42,188 nt of DNA, from contig DWZN01000141.1 of assembly GCA_019117545.1 (NCBI GenBank), forward strand, positions 1 to 42,188, written 5' to 3'. Positions 24,211-33,830 of the stretch are shown here, piece by piece. The notes beneath the pieces are model-generated. The model was not told the origin of the DNA. It saw nothing but the letters and a program-made list of their open reading frames with translations, and did no database searches. The translations under genes and the position numbers were made by a program. The DNA comes from Candidatus Brevibacterium intestinavium (GTDB lineage Bacteria > Actinomycetota > Actinomycetes > Actinomycetales > Brevibacteriaceae). Position 1 is the stretch's first letter. Each line of letters opens with the position of its first letter.

Positions 24211-25154
24211 GCACCTGTGTCATCCTCGCGGCTGCGGGGTCGGGGACTCGCCTGGGCGGCGATGAACCGAAGGCCTTCGTTCGTGTGAACGGGCGCAGCC
24301 TGTTGACCCGCAGTCTTGAGGCGATCGACTCCTCGGGAGTGGCTTCCGCAGTCGTGGTGGTCGCTCCCGAGGAGTTTCTCGTCCGTGCCCGCGAGGAAAT
24401 CTCCGCGATAACCGAGAATGGGGAAAGCGGAATGTCTATTACAGCCGTAGCCGGGGGAAGCGATCGCACCTCATCAGTGCAAATCGCCTTGAAATATGTC
24501 GGGGATGTCGAATTCGTGCTCGTCCACGACGCCGCACGCTGTCTGACCCCGCCCGAGGTGTTCCGCCGTGTGCTCACAGCAGTGCGTTCCGGCGCCGAGG
24601 CGGTCGTGCCCGTCCTGCCGATGACCGACACCGTCCGTCCTGCGGTGGCGAAGGAATCGGCCCAGACGCCAGGAAGCGGGCGAGGGGTCGACGAGATTGA
24701 GACTGCCGGGGGAGAAGGCGCAGGACCTTCCGGGGCTGCGGCAGGTGAGACTGAGATCCTGCGCGGGGCGTGCGATCGGACCCAGCTGCGGCGCGTGCAG
24801 ACCCCGCAGGGTTTTCGCGCCGACACCCTCCGTCGCGCTCACGAACAGCACCGGTCGAAGACAACCGCAGCGACCGGAGCGAGCGGCGATCCGACCGGCG
24901 GTCCCGCGTCGTCCGACGGCGCCGCACCGACCGATGACGCGGGACTGGTCGAACGGCTCGGCTGCGATGTCGTGGCCGTCGCCGGTGACGAAGAGGCTTT
25001 CAAGATCACCTACCCGCTCGACCTGCTCCTCGGCGAGCAGCTGGCCCGACTCAGAGACGAGAGCCCCGACGTCGGACCCGGAGGAACCGGCCCCGGCGTC
25101 GGACCCGGAGCGGTCGCCCCCGATGTCGGGCACACGGTGGGGCCGCGGCGATGA
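24207..25154 (+). CDS. ispD: 2-C-methyl-D-erythritol 4-phosphate cytidylyltransferase, probable CTG start
   Basis: IspD couples CTP to methylerythritol phosphate, the third step of the MEP isoprenoid pathway. The CTP-binding motif [11 protein letters not shown] with the catalytic PK is encoded from 24225 on, so the gene must begin before it. In that frame there is a TGA at 24153 and then no ATG, GTG or TTG until GTG 24285, which lies after the motif. The only plausible start is CTG at 24207, overlapping the carD stop as CTGA, matching the overlaps elsewhere in the operon. The protein (about 315 residues, roughly 80 more than usual) also shows [16 protein letters not shown] and RVQTPQGF. Low-complexity inserts lie at about 149-178 and 212-240, with a Gly/Pro tail from about 288. 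Confidence 0.9.
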   Translation: MSTCVILAAAGSGTRLGGDEPKAFVRVNGRSLLTRSLEAIDSSGVASAVVVVAPEEFLVRAREEISAITENGESGMSITAVAGGSDRTSSVQIALKYVGDVEFVLVHDAARCLTPPEVFRRVLTAVRSGAEAVVPVLPMTDTVRPAVAKESAQTPGSGRGVDEIETAGGEGAGPSGAAAGETEILRGACDRTQLRRVQTPQGFRADTLRRAHEQHRSKTTAATGASGDPTGGPASSDGAAPTDDAGLVERLGCDVVAVAGDEEAFKITYPLDLLLGEQLARLRDESPDVGPGGTGPGVGPGAVAPDVGHTVGPRR

Positions 25155-25672
25155 ACGCGGTCATCCCCCGCATCGGCGTCGGGGTCGACGTCCATGCCTT
25201 CTCCACCGATCCGGAGCGGCAGCTCTGGGTCGCAGGCCTGCTGTGGCCGGGGCAGACCGGACTCGTCGGCCATTCGGACTCGGACGTCGCCGCCCACGCC
25301 TGCGCTGATGCGCTGTTCTCGGCCGCCGACCTCGGCGACCTCGGTCAGCACTTCGGCGTCGACCGTCCGGAACTCGCCGGAGCCTCAGGGACCCATCTGC
25401 TCGCCGAGGCGGCCCGGATCGTGCGCGAATCCGGCTTCGAGATCGGGAACGTCGCCGTCCAGATCATCGGGAACCGCCCGAAGATCGGCACTCGACGCCT
25501 CGAGGCCGGAAGGGCGCTGTCCGCCGCGGCCGGCGCAGCCGTGTCCGTCTCCGGCACGACCGCCGACGGGCTCGGCCTGACCGGACGGAATGAGGGCCTG
25601 GCCGCCATCGCCAATGCCGTGGTGTATCCGAGCCGTGGTGCCTCCGAGAGGAGCGGACAGGTTCCGACGTGA
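25151..25672 (+). CDS. ispF: 2-C-methyl-D-erythritol 2,4-cyclodiphosphate synthase
   Basis: IspF closes the cyclic diphosphate in the MEP pathway, two steps after IspD. The 173-residue protein has the metal ligands D13 and H15 in GVGVDVHAF and H49 in AAHACADAL, the HSDSDV loop at 41-46, and the [12 protein letters not shown] segment near the end that binds CDP. Length is normal apart from a short C-terminal extension. It overlaps ispD (ATGA) and the next gene (GTGA), so the four-gene operon is translated as one coupled unit. Confidence 0.96.
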   Translation: MNAVIPRIGVGVDVHAFSTDPERQLWVAGLLWPGQTGLVGHSDSDVAAHACADALFSAADLGDLGQHFGVDRPELAGASGTHLLAEAARIVRESGFEIGNVAVQIIGNRPKIGTRRLEAGRALSAAAGAAVSVSGTTADGLGLTGRNEGLAAIANAVVYPSRGASERSGQVPT

Positions 25673-26604
25673 AGATCCTGTTCCAGGGCGCCGGCGCCAT
25701 CGGCGTCGCCGCAGCCGCGCTGTTCACCGATGTCCACGAGGTCGCCGTCGCCGGTCGCACACCCGTGTCCGGATCGCGTGCGGCCTTTCCCCGGAGGGTG
25801 GGACACCTCGATCCGGATGGCCCGGCGCCATCGGAGACCCACGGCGGCAGCCACGGCTGGACCGTGACCGATGTGGCATCGACCCGACGCGTCGCCGTCA
25901 CCGACTTCGCCGGGGCCCGCGCTGCCGGGCCGTGGGATCTCGTCGTCCTCTCCACCCGACCGGGCGAGCTCGACCCGGAGGTCGCCTCGGCGATTCGGCG
26001 GATCGCACCGAGGCACATTGCGATCACCAGCCAGGTCGAAGGTGACCTCGACCGGGCCCGAACCGAATTCCCCGCCGCCGAGGTCGTCGTCTTCGCTCCG
26101 CTGTTCCTGTCCGAACGCGCCGAGGCGGGTGCGGCCCCGAGCGGGCGTGAGGTCCGCTTTTGGGCTCCGATCGGTGCCCCGCGATTCCTCCTCGCCGGCC
26201 GGGCGGCAGCGGTGCGACGACTCGCCCGCGGACTCGGACGACTCGTCCTCCCAGCACCGACGAGCGCCGTGGTGCTTCCGCCGACGGTGTTCATCCCCTA
26301 TGTCGCCGAACTGAGCATCCAGGGCGGGAACTGGGCCGGGCTGCGATCGCATCTGCACCGACCCACGCAGGCCGCCGCCGAGGCGGTGCGCTCCCGCCTC
26401 GGCGTGCCGGTGCCCACGTCCGCGCTCATCGCTCGCTGCGTGCTCGAGTCGCTGGAGCGGATCGTCCCGATCGACGTCACGACCTACGCCGGTCGTCACT
26501 TCGCCCGCCACAGAGGACAGACCCGGGACATGCTCGCCGGGTGGGCGGCAGCGGAGAGCTCGCCGGCTCTTCACGCGCAGATCGCCGAGCTCGACCGGGC
26601 CTGA
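25669..26604 (+). CDS. Ketopantoate reductase (ApbA/PanE)-like protein, atypical C-terminus
   Basis: The 311-residue protein begins with the NADP-binding motif [17 protein letters not shown] typical of 2-dehydropantoate 2-reductase. The central [14 protein letters not shown] segment fits the Rossmann domain. The C-terminal half departs from classical PanE: I do not find the catalytic Lys segment or the conserved Ser/Asp-Glu motif near the end (it reads [13 protein letters not shown]). It may act on another substrate or be non-catalytic. GTG overlap with ispF places it in the carD-ispD-ispF operon, an unusual position for a reductase of this family. Convergent with the permease gene downstream. 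Confidence 0.75.
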   Translation: MKILFQGAGAIGVAAAALFTDVHEVAVAGRTPVSGSRAAFPRRVGHLDPDGPAPSETHGGSHGWTVTDVASTRRVAVTDFAGARAAGPWDLVVLSTRPGELDPEVASAIRRIAPRHIAITSQVEGDLDRARTEFPAAEVVVFAPLFLSERAEAGAAPSGREVRFWAPIGAPRFLLAGRAAAVRRLARGLGRLVLPAPTSAVVLPPTVFIPYVAELSIQGGNWAGLRSHLHRPTQAAAEAVRSRLGVPVPTSALIARCVLESLERIVPIDVTTYAGRHFARHRGQTRDMLAGWAAAESSPALHAQIAELDRA

Positions 26605-26642
26605 CTCGGCGTCGAAGACGACCGGGCCGGGCCGCGGTGGGC

Positions 26643-28061
26643 TCAGACTGCGGCGGTCCGATCGCGCCTGGTGACGACGAGGCCGACGACATAGAGCGCG
26701 ACGACGAAGAGCAGGGTGCCCACGATCTGGAACCGCACGGACTCGACGGTCAGGCCCAGCCCGATGATCACGGCGATGCCCGCCAGGGTGGCATAGGACA
26801 GCCACGGATATCCCCACATGCGCAGCGGCAGAGCGGATCCGGCCGCCTCGGCGCGTCGGCGGAGGACGATCTGAGACACGAGGGTCGCGACCCACGTGAC
26901 GATCAGCGTCGAACCGACGATGTTGAGCAGCACGCCGAGGACCTCGGCGGCCCAGAAGTAGTTGAGCCCGACGGCCACGAAGCCGAACGCCGAGGTCGCC
27001 AGCACCGCCGGCACCGGCACACCACGACGGTTGGTGGTCCGGAGTCCACGGGGGAGCATGGACCGCCGGGACATCGAGAACGCCATCCGGGAGGCGCCGT
27101 AGATGTTCGCATTCATCGACGACAGCAGGGCGATGACGATGACCGCTGCCATCAGGGAGGCGGCGAAGGGCAGACCGGCGGTCTCGATCACGGCCACGAA
27201 CGGCGACTCCGCCAGCCGATCGTCGGTCCACGGCAGGACGAGGACGATGACGGCCACGGACCCGACGTAGAGGAAGAGGATGCGCCACACGATGGTCTTG
27301 ATCGCCTGGCTGACGCTGCGTTCGGGGTTCGCGGTCTCGGCCGCGGCCACCGCGACGATCTCGATGCCGCCGAAGGCGAAGGCGACGACGAGCAGCCCCG
27401 CGGCGACGCCGGAGACGCCGGTGGGCATGAAGCCGTCGGCGAAGATCTGCGCGGGCGGATCGGCCGGGGTCCAGCCGAGGAGATAGGCGAGGCCGAGGAG
27501 GAGGAAGAGCCCGACGAAGGCGACCTTGATGAGCGAGAACCAGAATTCGAACTCACCGAAGCTGCCCGAGGCGGTCAGATTGATGGCGGTGAAGACGAGC
27601 ATGATCGCCAGGGCGATGACCCACTGGGGGACCGATGGAATGTAGGCGGCCGCGATCTGGGCGGCGGCGGTGGCCTCGGCAGCGACGACGAGGCACAGCT
27701 GAACCCACCACAGGGCACCCACGGCGAAGGCCGCGGCCGGACCCAGGGCCTTGCCCGCGTAGTGGGAGAAGGCTCCCGGGTTCGGGTCGGCGGCGACGAG
27801 TTCGCCGAGCGCTCGCATGACGAAGATGACGATGAGGCCGGCGACGACATAGGACACGAGCACGGCGGGCCCGGCCGCCTGCACGCCGGCGCCGGAGCCG
27901 ACGAACAGTCCCGCACCGATCGCCGAGCCGAGGCTCATCATCACCAGATGGCGGGGCTTCATCCCCGCCTTGAGGCCGGTGGACGAGCCGGAGAGGTCTG
28001 ATGCGCCCGACGCCGAGGCGGACACCGCATCGGCCGGCTGCTGTGAATGTGATTCAGGCAC
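26643..28061 (-). CDS. Amino acid permease, APC superfamily (GABA/D-Ala-type)
   Basis: The 472-residue protein has a polar N-terminus of about 32 residues and about twelve hydrophobic segments. The first holds the conserved LGSAIGAGLFVGSG unwound-helix motif; the AFAFGGIEIVAVAAAETANPE segment near residue 240 is typical of the AAT family (GABA, aromatic amino acids, D-Ala/D-Ser/Gly). It imports an amino acid across the cytoplasmic membrane with protons; the substrate is not readable. It is convergent with the reductase-like gene. Upstream, a hairpin at 28099-28142 separates it from the MBL/mycothiol gene pair, so it probably has its own promoter. Confidence 0.88.
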   Translation of the reverse strand: MPESHSQQPADAVSASASGASDLSGSSTGLKAGMKPRHLVMMSLGSAIGAGLFVGSGAGVQAAGPAVLVSYVVAGLIVIFVMRALGELVAADPNPGAFSHYAGKALGPAAAFAVGALWWVQLCLVVAAEATAAAQIAAAYIPSVPQWVIALAIMLVFTAINLTASGSFGEFEFWFSLIKVAFVGLFLLLGLAYLLGWTPADPPAQIFADGFMPTGVSGVAAGLLVVAFAFGGIEIVAVAAAETANPERSVSQAIKTIVWRILFLYVGSVAVIVLVLPWTDDRLAESPFVAVIETAGLPFAASLMAAVIVIALLSSMNANIYGASRMAFSMSRRSMLPRGLRTTNRRGVPVPAVLATSAFGFVAVGLNYFWAAEVLGVLLNIVGSTLIVTWVATLVSQIVLRRRAEAAGSALPLRMWGYPWLSYATLAGIAVIIGLGLTVESVRFQIVGTLLFVVALYVVGLVVTRRDRTAAV

Positions 28062-28098
28062 CTGTCGAGTCTATCCGTCGGCGGCCGAACACGCAGAA

Positions 28099-28142
28099 GC
28101 GGGTCGCAACCTGTGAAGCGGCCGCGACCCGCGTCCGTGTCT
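28099..28142 (-). terminator. Hairpin after the MBL-fold gene
   Basis: GCGGGTCGC and GCGACCCGC form a perfect 9-bp stem over a loop of about 26 bases. It lies about 60 bases after the stop of the MBL gene and before the permease gene on the same strand. Confidence 0.6.
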
Positions 28143-28200
28143 CATCTGCCGGCATGCCGTTCCGTCGAACCTCGCATGCGTCAGGCGGCAGGGTGCGGGA

Positions 28201-28872
28201 TCAGTACCCGCGCTTGATCCAGTCCTCCAGCGCCGGACGTTCGGCTCCGATCGAGGTCGAATCGCCGTGCCCGGTGAGCACGACGGTCGCCTCGGGCAGT
28301 TCGAAGAGGACATCGCGGATCGAGTCGATGATCGTCTCGAAGCTCGAGTGCGAGCGTCCGGTGGCCCCGGGCCCGCCGCTGAACAGCGTGTCACCGGAGA
28401 ACAGCACCGGACCGACGGCCCGGCCGGCTCCGGCGGAGACGGGAGCCGGCAGACCGGTTTCGACGAAGAAGCACGTCGAACCGGGGGAGTGGCCCGGAGT
28501 GTGCAGGGCCTTGAGCCGGATCCCGGCGACATTCCAGGTGTCGCCGTCGGAGATCTCACCATCGGGCCGGTAGCTGTCATAGGTCATGTCCCACAGGACG
28601 TAGTCGTCCGGGTTGAGGTACACGGGGGGATTGCCGACCCGGTGCGCGAAATCGCGGACCACACCCACATGGTCGTCATGACCGTGGGTGAGCAGGATGG
28701 CCTTGACCTCTCTGGACCCGACCGCCTCGGCGATGGCGTCGACGTCGTGGGCCGGGTCGATGACGATGACCTGCGAGTCATCGCCGATGATCCATACGTT
28801 GTTGTCCACGTCGAAGGTCTCCCCGTCGAGGGAGAAGGTTCCGGACGTGACGAGATGTTCGATTGCAGTCAT
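28201..28872 (-). CDS. Metallo-beta-lactamase-fold hydrolase partnered with mycothiol dehydrogenase
   Basis: The 223-residue protein has the HGHDDH metal motif at residues 63-68, further ligands in HTPGHSPGS and the SGDTLF Asp, and a final GHGDSTSIGAE His. This is the glyoxalase II-like MBL fold with two metal ions. Its start codon shares one base with the stop of the upstream mycothiol dehydrogenase gene (TGATG), an arrangement seen widely with that gene, so it probably hydrolyses a mycothiol thioester such as S-formylmycothiol. That substrate is inferred from the pairing, not from a residue in the sequence. Confidence 0.9.
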   Translation of the reverse strand: MTAIEHLVTSGTFSLDGETFDVDNNVWIIGDDSQVIVIDPAHDVDAIAEAVGSREVKAILLTHGHDDHVGVVRDFAHRVGNPPVYLNPDDYVLWDMTYDSYRPDGEISDGDTWNVAGIRLKALHTPGHSPGSTCFFVETGLPAPVSAGAGRAVGPVLFSGDTLFSGGPGATGRSHSSFETIIDSIRDVLFELPEATVVLTGHGDSTSIGAERPALEDWIKRGY

Positions 28873-29963
28873 CAGAACTCCACCACCGATCTCAGTACCT
28901 GGCCGGCATTCATCTTGTCGAATGCCGGCTCGACATCGGCGATGCCGATGCGTTCGGATACGAACTTGTCCAAGGGCAGCCGGCCCTGTTCATAGAGGTC
29001 GACGAGCATCGGGAAATCGCGCTCGGGCAGGCAGTCGCCGTACCAGGAGGACTTGAGCCTGCCGCCGCGACCGAACACATCGGCCAACGGAACGGTGAGC
29101 TCCATCTCCGGGGTGGGCACGCCCACCAGCACGACGGTGCCGGCGAGGTCACGACCGTAGAAGGCCTGCCGCCAGGTCTCCGGGCGGCCGACGGCGTCGA
29201 CGACCACATCGGCTCCGAATCCGCCGGTGCGCTCCTGGATCGCGCTCACGACCTCGTCCTCGCTCATGCCCTTCGTGTTGACGACATCGGTGGCTCCGAG
29301 GTCCTTCGCCCAATCGAGCTTCTTCTCGTCGATGTCCAAGGCGATGATCGTCCCGGCGCCGGCCAGAGCCGAACCGGCGATCGAGGCACAGCCGACTCCG
29401 CCGCAGCCGATGACGGCCACGGTCTTGCCGCGGGTGACCTCACCGGTATTGATGGCCGCACCGATGCCGGCCATGACACCGCAGCCGAGCAGCCCGACGA
29501 CAGCGGGATCGGCTTCGCGGACCTTCGTGCACTGCCCCTCGGCGACGAGGGTCTTCTCGGCGAATGAGCCGATGCCCAGCGCCGGTTCGAGTTCGGTGCC
29601 GTCGGTCAGGGTCATCTTCTGCGAAGCATTGTGGGTGTCGAAGCAGTACCAGGGCTCACCGCGCTTGCAGGCACGGCAGTCACCGCAGATGGCGCGCCAG
29701 TTGAGGATGACGAAGTCGCCGACCTCGACGCTCGTGACGCCTTCGCCGACCTCGGAGACGACGCCGGCGGATTCATGACCGAGCAGGAACGGGAAGTCAT
29801 CGCTGACTCCGCCCTCACGGTAGTGGAAGTCGGTGTGGCAGACGCCGCACGACTTCACATCGACGATGACCTCTCCCGGCCCCGGATCGGGGATGACGAT
29901 GTCGGTGAGTTCGACTGGTACTCCCTTGCTGCGGGAGATGACGCCCTTGACAGTCTGTGGCAT
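28872..29963 (-). CDS. S-(hydroxymethyl)mycothiol dehydrogenase
   Basis: This mycothiol-dependent formaldehyde dehydrogenase (MscR/AdhE2-type) oxidises S-hydroxymethylmycothiol with NAD. The 363-residue zinc alcohol dehydrogenase has the catalytic zinc ligands in [10 protein letters not shown] and GHESAG, the structural-zinc lobe [15 protein letters not shown] near residues 91-105, and the NAD motif [12 protein letters not shown] near 190. Length is normal for the class III-like group. The ATG at 29963 follows a good AGAAGGAG. The MBL hydrolase follows with a one-base overlap. Together with mshA upstream in the window it shows a mycothiol-based formaldehyde route. Confidence 0.93.
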   Translation of the reverse strand: MPQTVKGVISRSKGVPVELTDIVIPDPGPGEVIVDVKSCGVCHTDFHYREGGVSDDFPFLLGHESAGVVSEVGEGVTSVEVGDFVILNWRAICGDCRACKRGEPWYCFDTHNASQKMTLTDGTELEPALGIGSFAEKTLVAEGQCTKVREADPAVVGLLGCGVMAGIGAAINTGEVTRGKTVAVIGCGGVGCASIAGSALAGAGTIIALDIDEKKLDWAKDLGATDVVNTKGMSEDEVVSAIQERTGGFGADVVVDAVGRPETWRQAFYGRDLAGTVVLVGVPTPEMELTVPLADVFGRGGRLKSSWYGDCLPERDFPMLVDLYEQGRLPLDKFVSERIGIADVEPAFDKMNAGQVLRSVVEF

Positions 29964-30131
29964 TGCGTCTCCTTCTGTCTGCGACGACGGGTGCCCGCTG
30001 ACGCCGGCACCCGAAGTGGACTGAGTGCGCCCCGGGCGGGGCGCTCACAGTCCCCACCCTAACCAAGCAGCCCATTGTCGACCAGTTGCACGTCCGCACT
30101 CCGGGAACCGGCGTCAACGGTCTCGTGCACC

Positions 30132-30238
30132 GCCGTCAGCGGCCTCGGGATCGCCGTCGGCGGCCTCCGTCACCCGCCCTGTCAGGCGGCAGGAGCGGTC
30201 TCGGGCACAGCGCGATCGGTCTCGGGCACAGCGCGATA
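30132..30238. repeat. Two pairs of 21-bp direct repeats
   Basis: The first pair begins at 30132 and 30153 (GCCGTC(A/G)GCGGCCTC start). The second pair begins at 30197 and 30218 (GGTCTCGGGCACAGCGCGAT), identical over 20 of 21 bases. They lie between genes with no coding role that I can see. Confidence 0.85.
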
Positions 30239-30267
30239 GTGCGGTGGCCGCGAACTGCGATGAATGC

Positions 30268-30305
30268 CCGAGGCGGCCGGATGCCAGAGCATCGGGCCGC
30301 CTCGG
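30268..30305 (-). terminator. metP-metS terminator hairpin
   Basis: CCGAGGCGGCC and GGCCGCCTCGG form an 11-bp stem, then a G/G mismatch, then GATGC / GCATC with a CAGA loop. It is about 80 bases after the metS stop. Confidence 0.8.
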
Positions 30306-30386
30306 TGAAGGTGTGATCGCGCGTTTCGGATCACCGCCGGCAGGCCGCCCCGGATCGGGGCGTCTGCGCGGTCAGGTGCTCTCCGG

Positions 30387-30491
30387 TCACTCCTCGTCGG
30401 GGTGGTTGCGCAGGTGCAGGATCGCACCCGCCAGTCCGCCCCAGACGGTGACCATGGCGATGATCATCATGATGATTGCTGATGCACCCAT
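30387..30491 (-). CDS. metS: MetS-like small subunit of the methionine/alanine NSS importer
   Basis: A 34-residue single-helix protein begins MGASAIIMMIIAMVTVWGG and ends HLRNHPDEE. It starts two bases after the metP stop (TGACAATG). In Corynebacterium glutamicum the NSS transporter MetP needs a small membrane partner, MetS, encoded directly downstream; position, single hydrophobic helix and acidic end all fit. Function is inferred from that pairing. It is easily missed because of its size. Confidence 0.82.
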   Translation of the reverse strand: MGASAIIMMIIAMVTVWGGLAGAILHLRNHPDEE

Positions 30492-30493
30492 TG

Positions 30494-32068
30494 TCAGGCT
30501 CCCTTGTTCTCGGTGGACGGGTTCGCAGTGGAGGCGTTCTCTTCGGCGACGGAGTCGGTGATCGCCGACTCCATCTCATCGATGGTCTGCTTGGGCCATT
30601 TGATGATCGAGATGATGATCGCGGCCACGGCCAGCAGGCCGATCATGCCCCAACCGTAGGTGCCGGTGATCAGCGCCGGGTAGTCCTCGTACCCCTCGGT
30701 GAGGAAGGTCATGATCTGCGTGATGAGCATGTAGATCAGCACCACGCCGGTGATCGAGATCAGGATCATCCAGATCCAGCCGAGCTTGAAGCTCGAGATC
30801 GCGTTGAGGTGACGGCTGAGGACCGGCAGCTTCCGCAGCAGCCAGGCGACGACGACGATCGAGAGCACGGCCGAGCCGACGATGCCGATGTTGTTCGCCC
30901 AGGCATCCATGGTGTCGAGGGCGTAGAGGCCGGTGATCGTGGGCATGAGCAGCAGCGAGACGATCGCCATGGCACCGCCGACGACGATCGTCGAGGTGCG
31001 GTTGCCCAGGCGGAACTTGTCGCGCAGGGCCTGAATCGGCACCTGCACGATCGAGATCAGCGAGGTCAGTCCCGCGAACACGAGGCAGGCGAAGAAGACG
31101 AAGCCGAAGATCGGACCGCCGGGCATCTCGGAGATCAGCGTCGGGAAGCCGACGAAGGCCAGTCCGATGCCGTCGGCTGCGACATCGCCGACCTCGACCC
31201 CCTGCGCCGTGGCCATGAAGCCCAGGGCCGCGAAGATGCCGATGCCGGCGAGGATCTCGAACGCGGAGTTCGAGAAGCCGACGACGAGGCCGGCGCCGGT
31301 GAGGTTCGTCTTCTTCTTCAGATACGACGCGTAGGTGATCATGATGCCGAAGGCGATCGACAGGGAGAAGAAGATCTGCCCGTAGGCCGCGATCCACACC
31401 GAGGGATCGCCCAGTGCTGCGAAGTCCGGGGTGAACAGCGCATTGAGTCCCTCGGCGGCTCCGGGCAGGAACAGCGCCCGGATGACCAGGGCGAGGAAGA
31501 GGACGATGAGCAGCGGGATGAAGATCTTCGAGAAACCGGCGATGCCGTTCTGCACGCCCATGAGGAGGACGCCGAGGACGATGATCCAGACGATGATGAG
31601 CGGGATGAGCACGCCGGGCACGAACTCGAAGGAGATGCCCGGATCGCCCATCTTGAGGTACTCGCCGAAGAAGAACCCTTCGGCATCGTCTCCCCAGGCC
31701 TCCCCGAGCGAGAAGAACATGTACGAACCGGCCCAGCCGACGATCGCGGCGTAGTAGATGCCGATGATGATCGCCACGCCGGTGGCGAACCAGCCGATGG
31801 GCTCGGCCGCCTTGTGGGTCATCCGGTAGGACAGCGGGGCCGAACCCCGTGACCGGTGCCCCATCGCGTAGTAGAAGAACAGCAGCGGGATGCCCGCCGA
31901 CAGCAGTGCGACGAGGTAGGGGATGATGAAGGCGCCGCCTCCGTTGTCGTATGTGACATAGGGGAAGCGCCAGATGTTGCCGAGGCCGACCGCCGAGCCG
32001 ATGGCCGCGAAGATGAACGCGGATCGGGAGACGAAGACCTCCCTCTGGGGTGATGACTTGATCGACAT
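30494..32068 (-). CDS. metP: MetP-like sodium-dependent methionine/alanine importer (NSS family)
   Basis: The 524-residue protein has the twelve-helix neurotransmitter:sodium symporter fold. The first helix carries the sodium- and substrate-binding segment AIGSAVGLGNIWRFPY; further marks are YDNGGGAFIIPYL and the FFSLSIAFGIMITYASYLKK segment near residue 250. With MetS it should import methionine or alanine using sodium. I chose the ATG at 32068, preceded by AGGAAAGGAC; the frame stays open far upstream only because it runs opposite cysS. A leader with two strong hairpins precedes it. The tail is charged and disordered. Confidence 0.92.
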   Translation of the reverse strand: MSIKSSPQREVFVSRSAFIFAAIGSAVGLGNIWRFPYVTYDNGGGAFIIPYLVALLSAGIPLLFFYYAMGHRSRGSAPLSYRMTHKAAEPIGWFATGVAIIIGIYYAAIVGWAGSYMFFSLGEAWGDDAEGFFFGEYLKMGDPGISFEFVPGVLIPLIIVWIIVLGVLLMGVQNGIAGFSKIFIPLLIVLFLALVIRALFLPGAAEGLNALFTPDFAALGDPSVWIAAYGQIFFSLSIAFGIMITYASYLKKKTNLTGAGLVVGFSNSAFEILAGIGIFAALGFMATAQGVEVGDVAADGIGLAFVGFPTLISEMPGGPIFGFVFFACLVFAGLTSLISIVQVPIQALRDKFRLGNRTSTIVVGGAMAIVSLLLMPTITGLYALDTMDAWANNIGIVGSAVLSIVVVAWLLRKLPVLSRHLNAISSFKLGWIWMILISITGVVLIYMLITQIMTFLTEGYEDYPALITGTYGWGMIGLLAVAAIIISIIKWPKQTIDEMESAITDSVAEENASTANPSTENKGA

Positions 32069-32215
32069 GATGTCCTTTCCTGACCGGCCGCGATCTCTCG
32101 CGACCGAGCTCCGCCCGTGCCGAATCGACCGCGAGGCGGCACGGACTGATGTGAGGACCGAAATGCGACAAAGGCCCTCACTTCGGTCTTCATTGCTTGC
32201 TTCCACTTTACTGTG
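32069..32215 (-). promoter_or_regulatory. Structured 5' leader of metP, class unknown
   Basis: Read on the minus strand, about 150 bases hold two good hairpins: GTGAGGGCC / GGTCCTCAC (9 pairs, one G-U, 13-base loop) and CCGTGCCG / CGGCACGG (8 pairs). Neither the SAM nor the glycine riboswitch core is visible. Further upstream lies an 8-bp palindrome TCACGTGA (32241-32248) flanked by two GGTGCAT direct repeats. Confidence 0.45.
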
Positions 32216-32304
32216 AATCCTCTGTACAGTGTGCGGTGCATCACGTGAGGTGCATAACAGTCTGATATCGAATGCGCGGAAACGGGGATTCCGGCCCGGC
32301 CCGG

Positions 32305-32310
32305 TAGACT
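32305..32310 (+). promoter_or_regulatory. -10 box of leaderless cysS
   Basis: TAGACT lies exactly 7 bases before the cysS GTG at 32318. No ribosome-binding site precedes the GTG, so transcription probably starts at the first coding base. Confidence 0.65.
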
Positions 32311-32317
32311 GAGCGAC

Positions 32318-33769
<1,452 letters not shown>

Positions 33770-33830
33770 GGACTCGAACGTCGGTCGCGGGCACGAGCCT
33801 GCGACCCCCAACGCATCCCAAAGGAATCAC

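Larger units (their letters stand above)
29964..30386. other. 423-base gap: hairpins and 21-bp repeats
   Basis: No gene is supported. Two strong hairpins lie in the putative leader of the mycothiol dehydrogenase gene: CGGGTGCC / GGCACCCG (29988-30013) and GGACTG...CGCCCC / GGGGCG...CAGTCC (30018-30053, two mismatches). Two sets of paired 21-bp repeats follow at 30132-30173 and 30197-30238, then the metPS terminator at 30268-30305. Confidence 0.6.

Noticed and set aside
26160-28001. 613-codon plus-strand frame opposite the amino acid permease
   Set aside because: Its product is an Asp/Gly/His/Arg-rich mirror of membrane helices; the permease frame is the real one.
30132-30238. CRISPR array
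   Set aside because: The 21-bp repeats are directly adjacent, without spacers, and no cas gene is near.
32069-32215. SAM or glycine riboswitch before metP
   Set aside because: Hairpins are present but none of the conserved core words of those classes.
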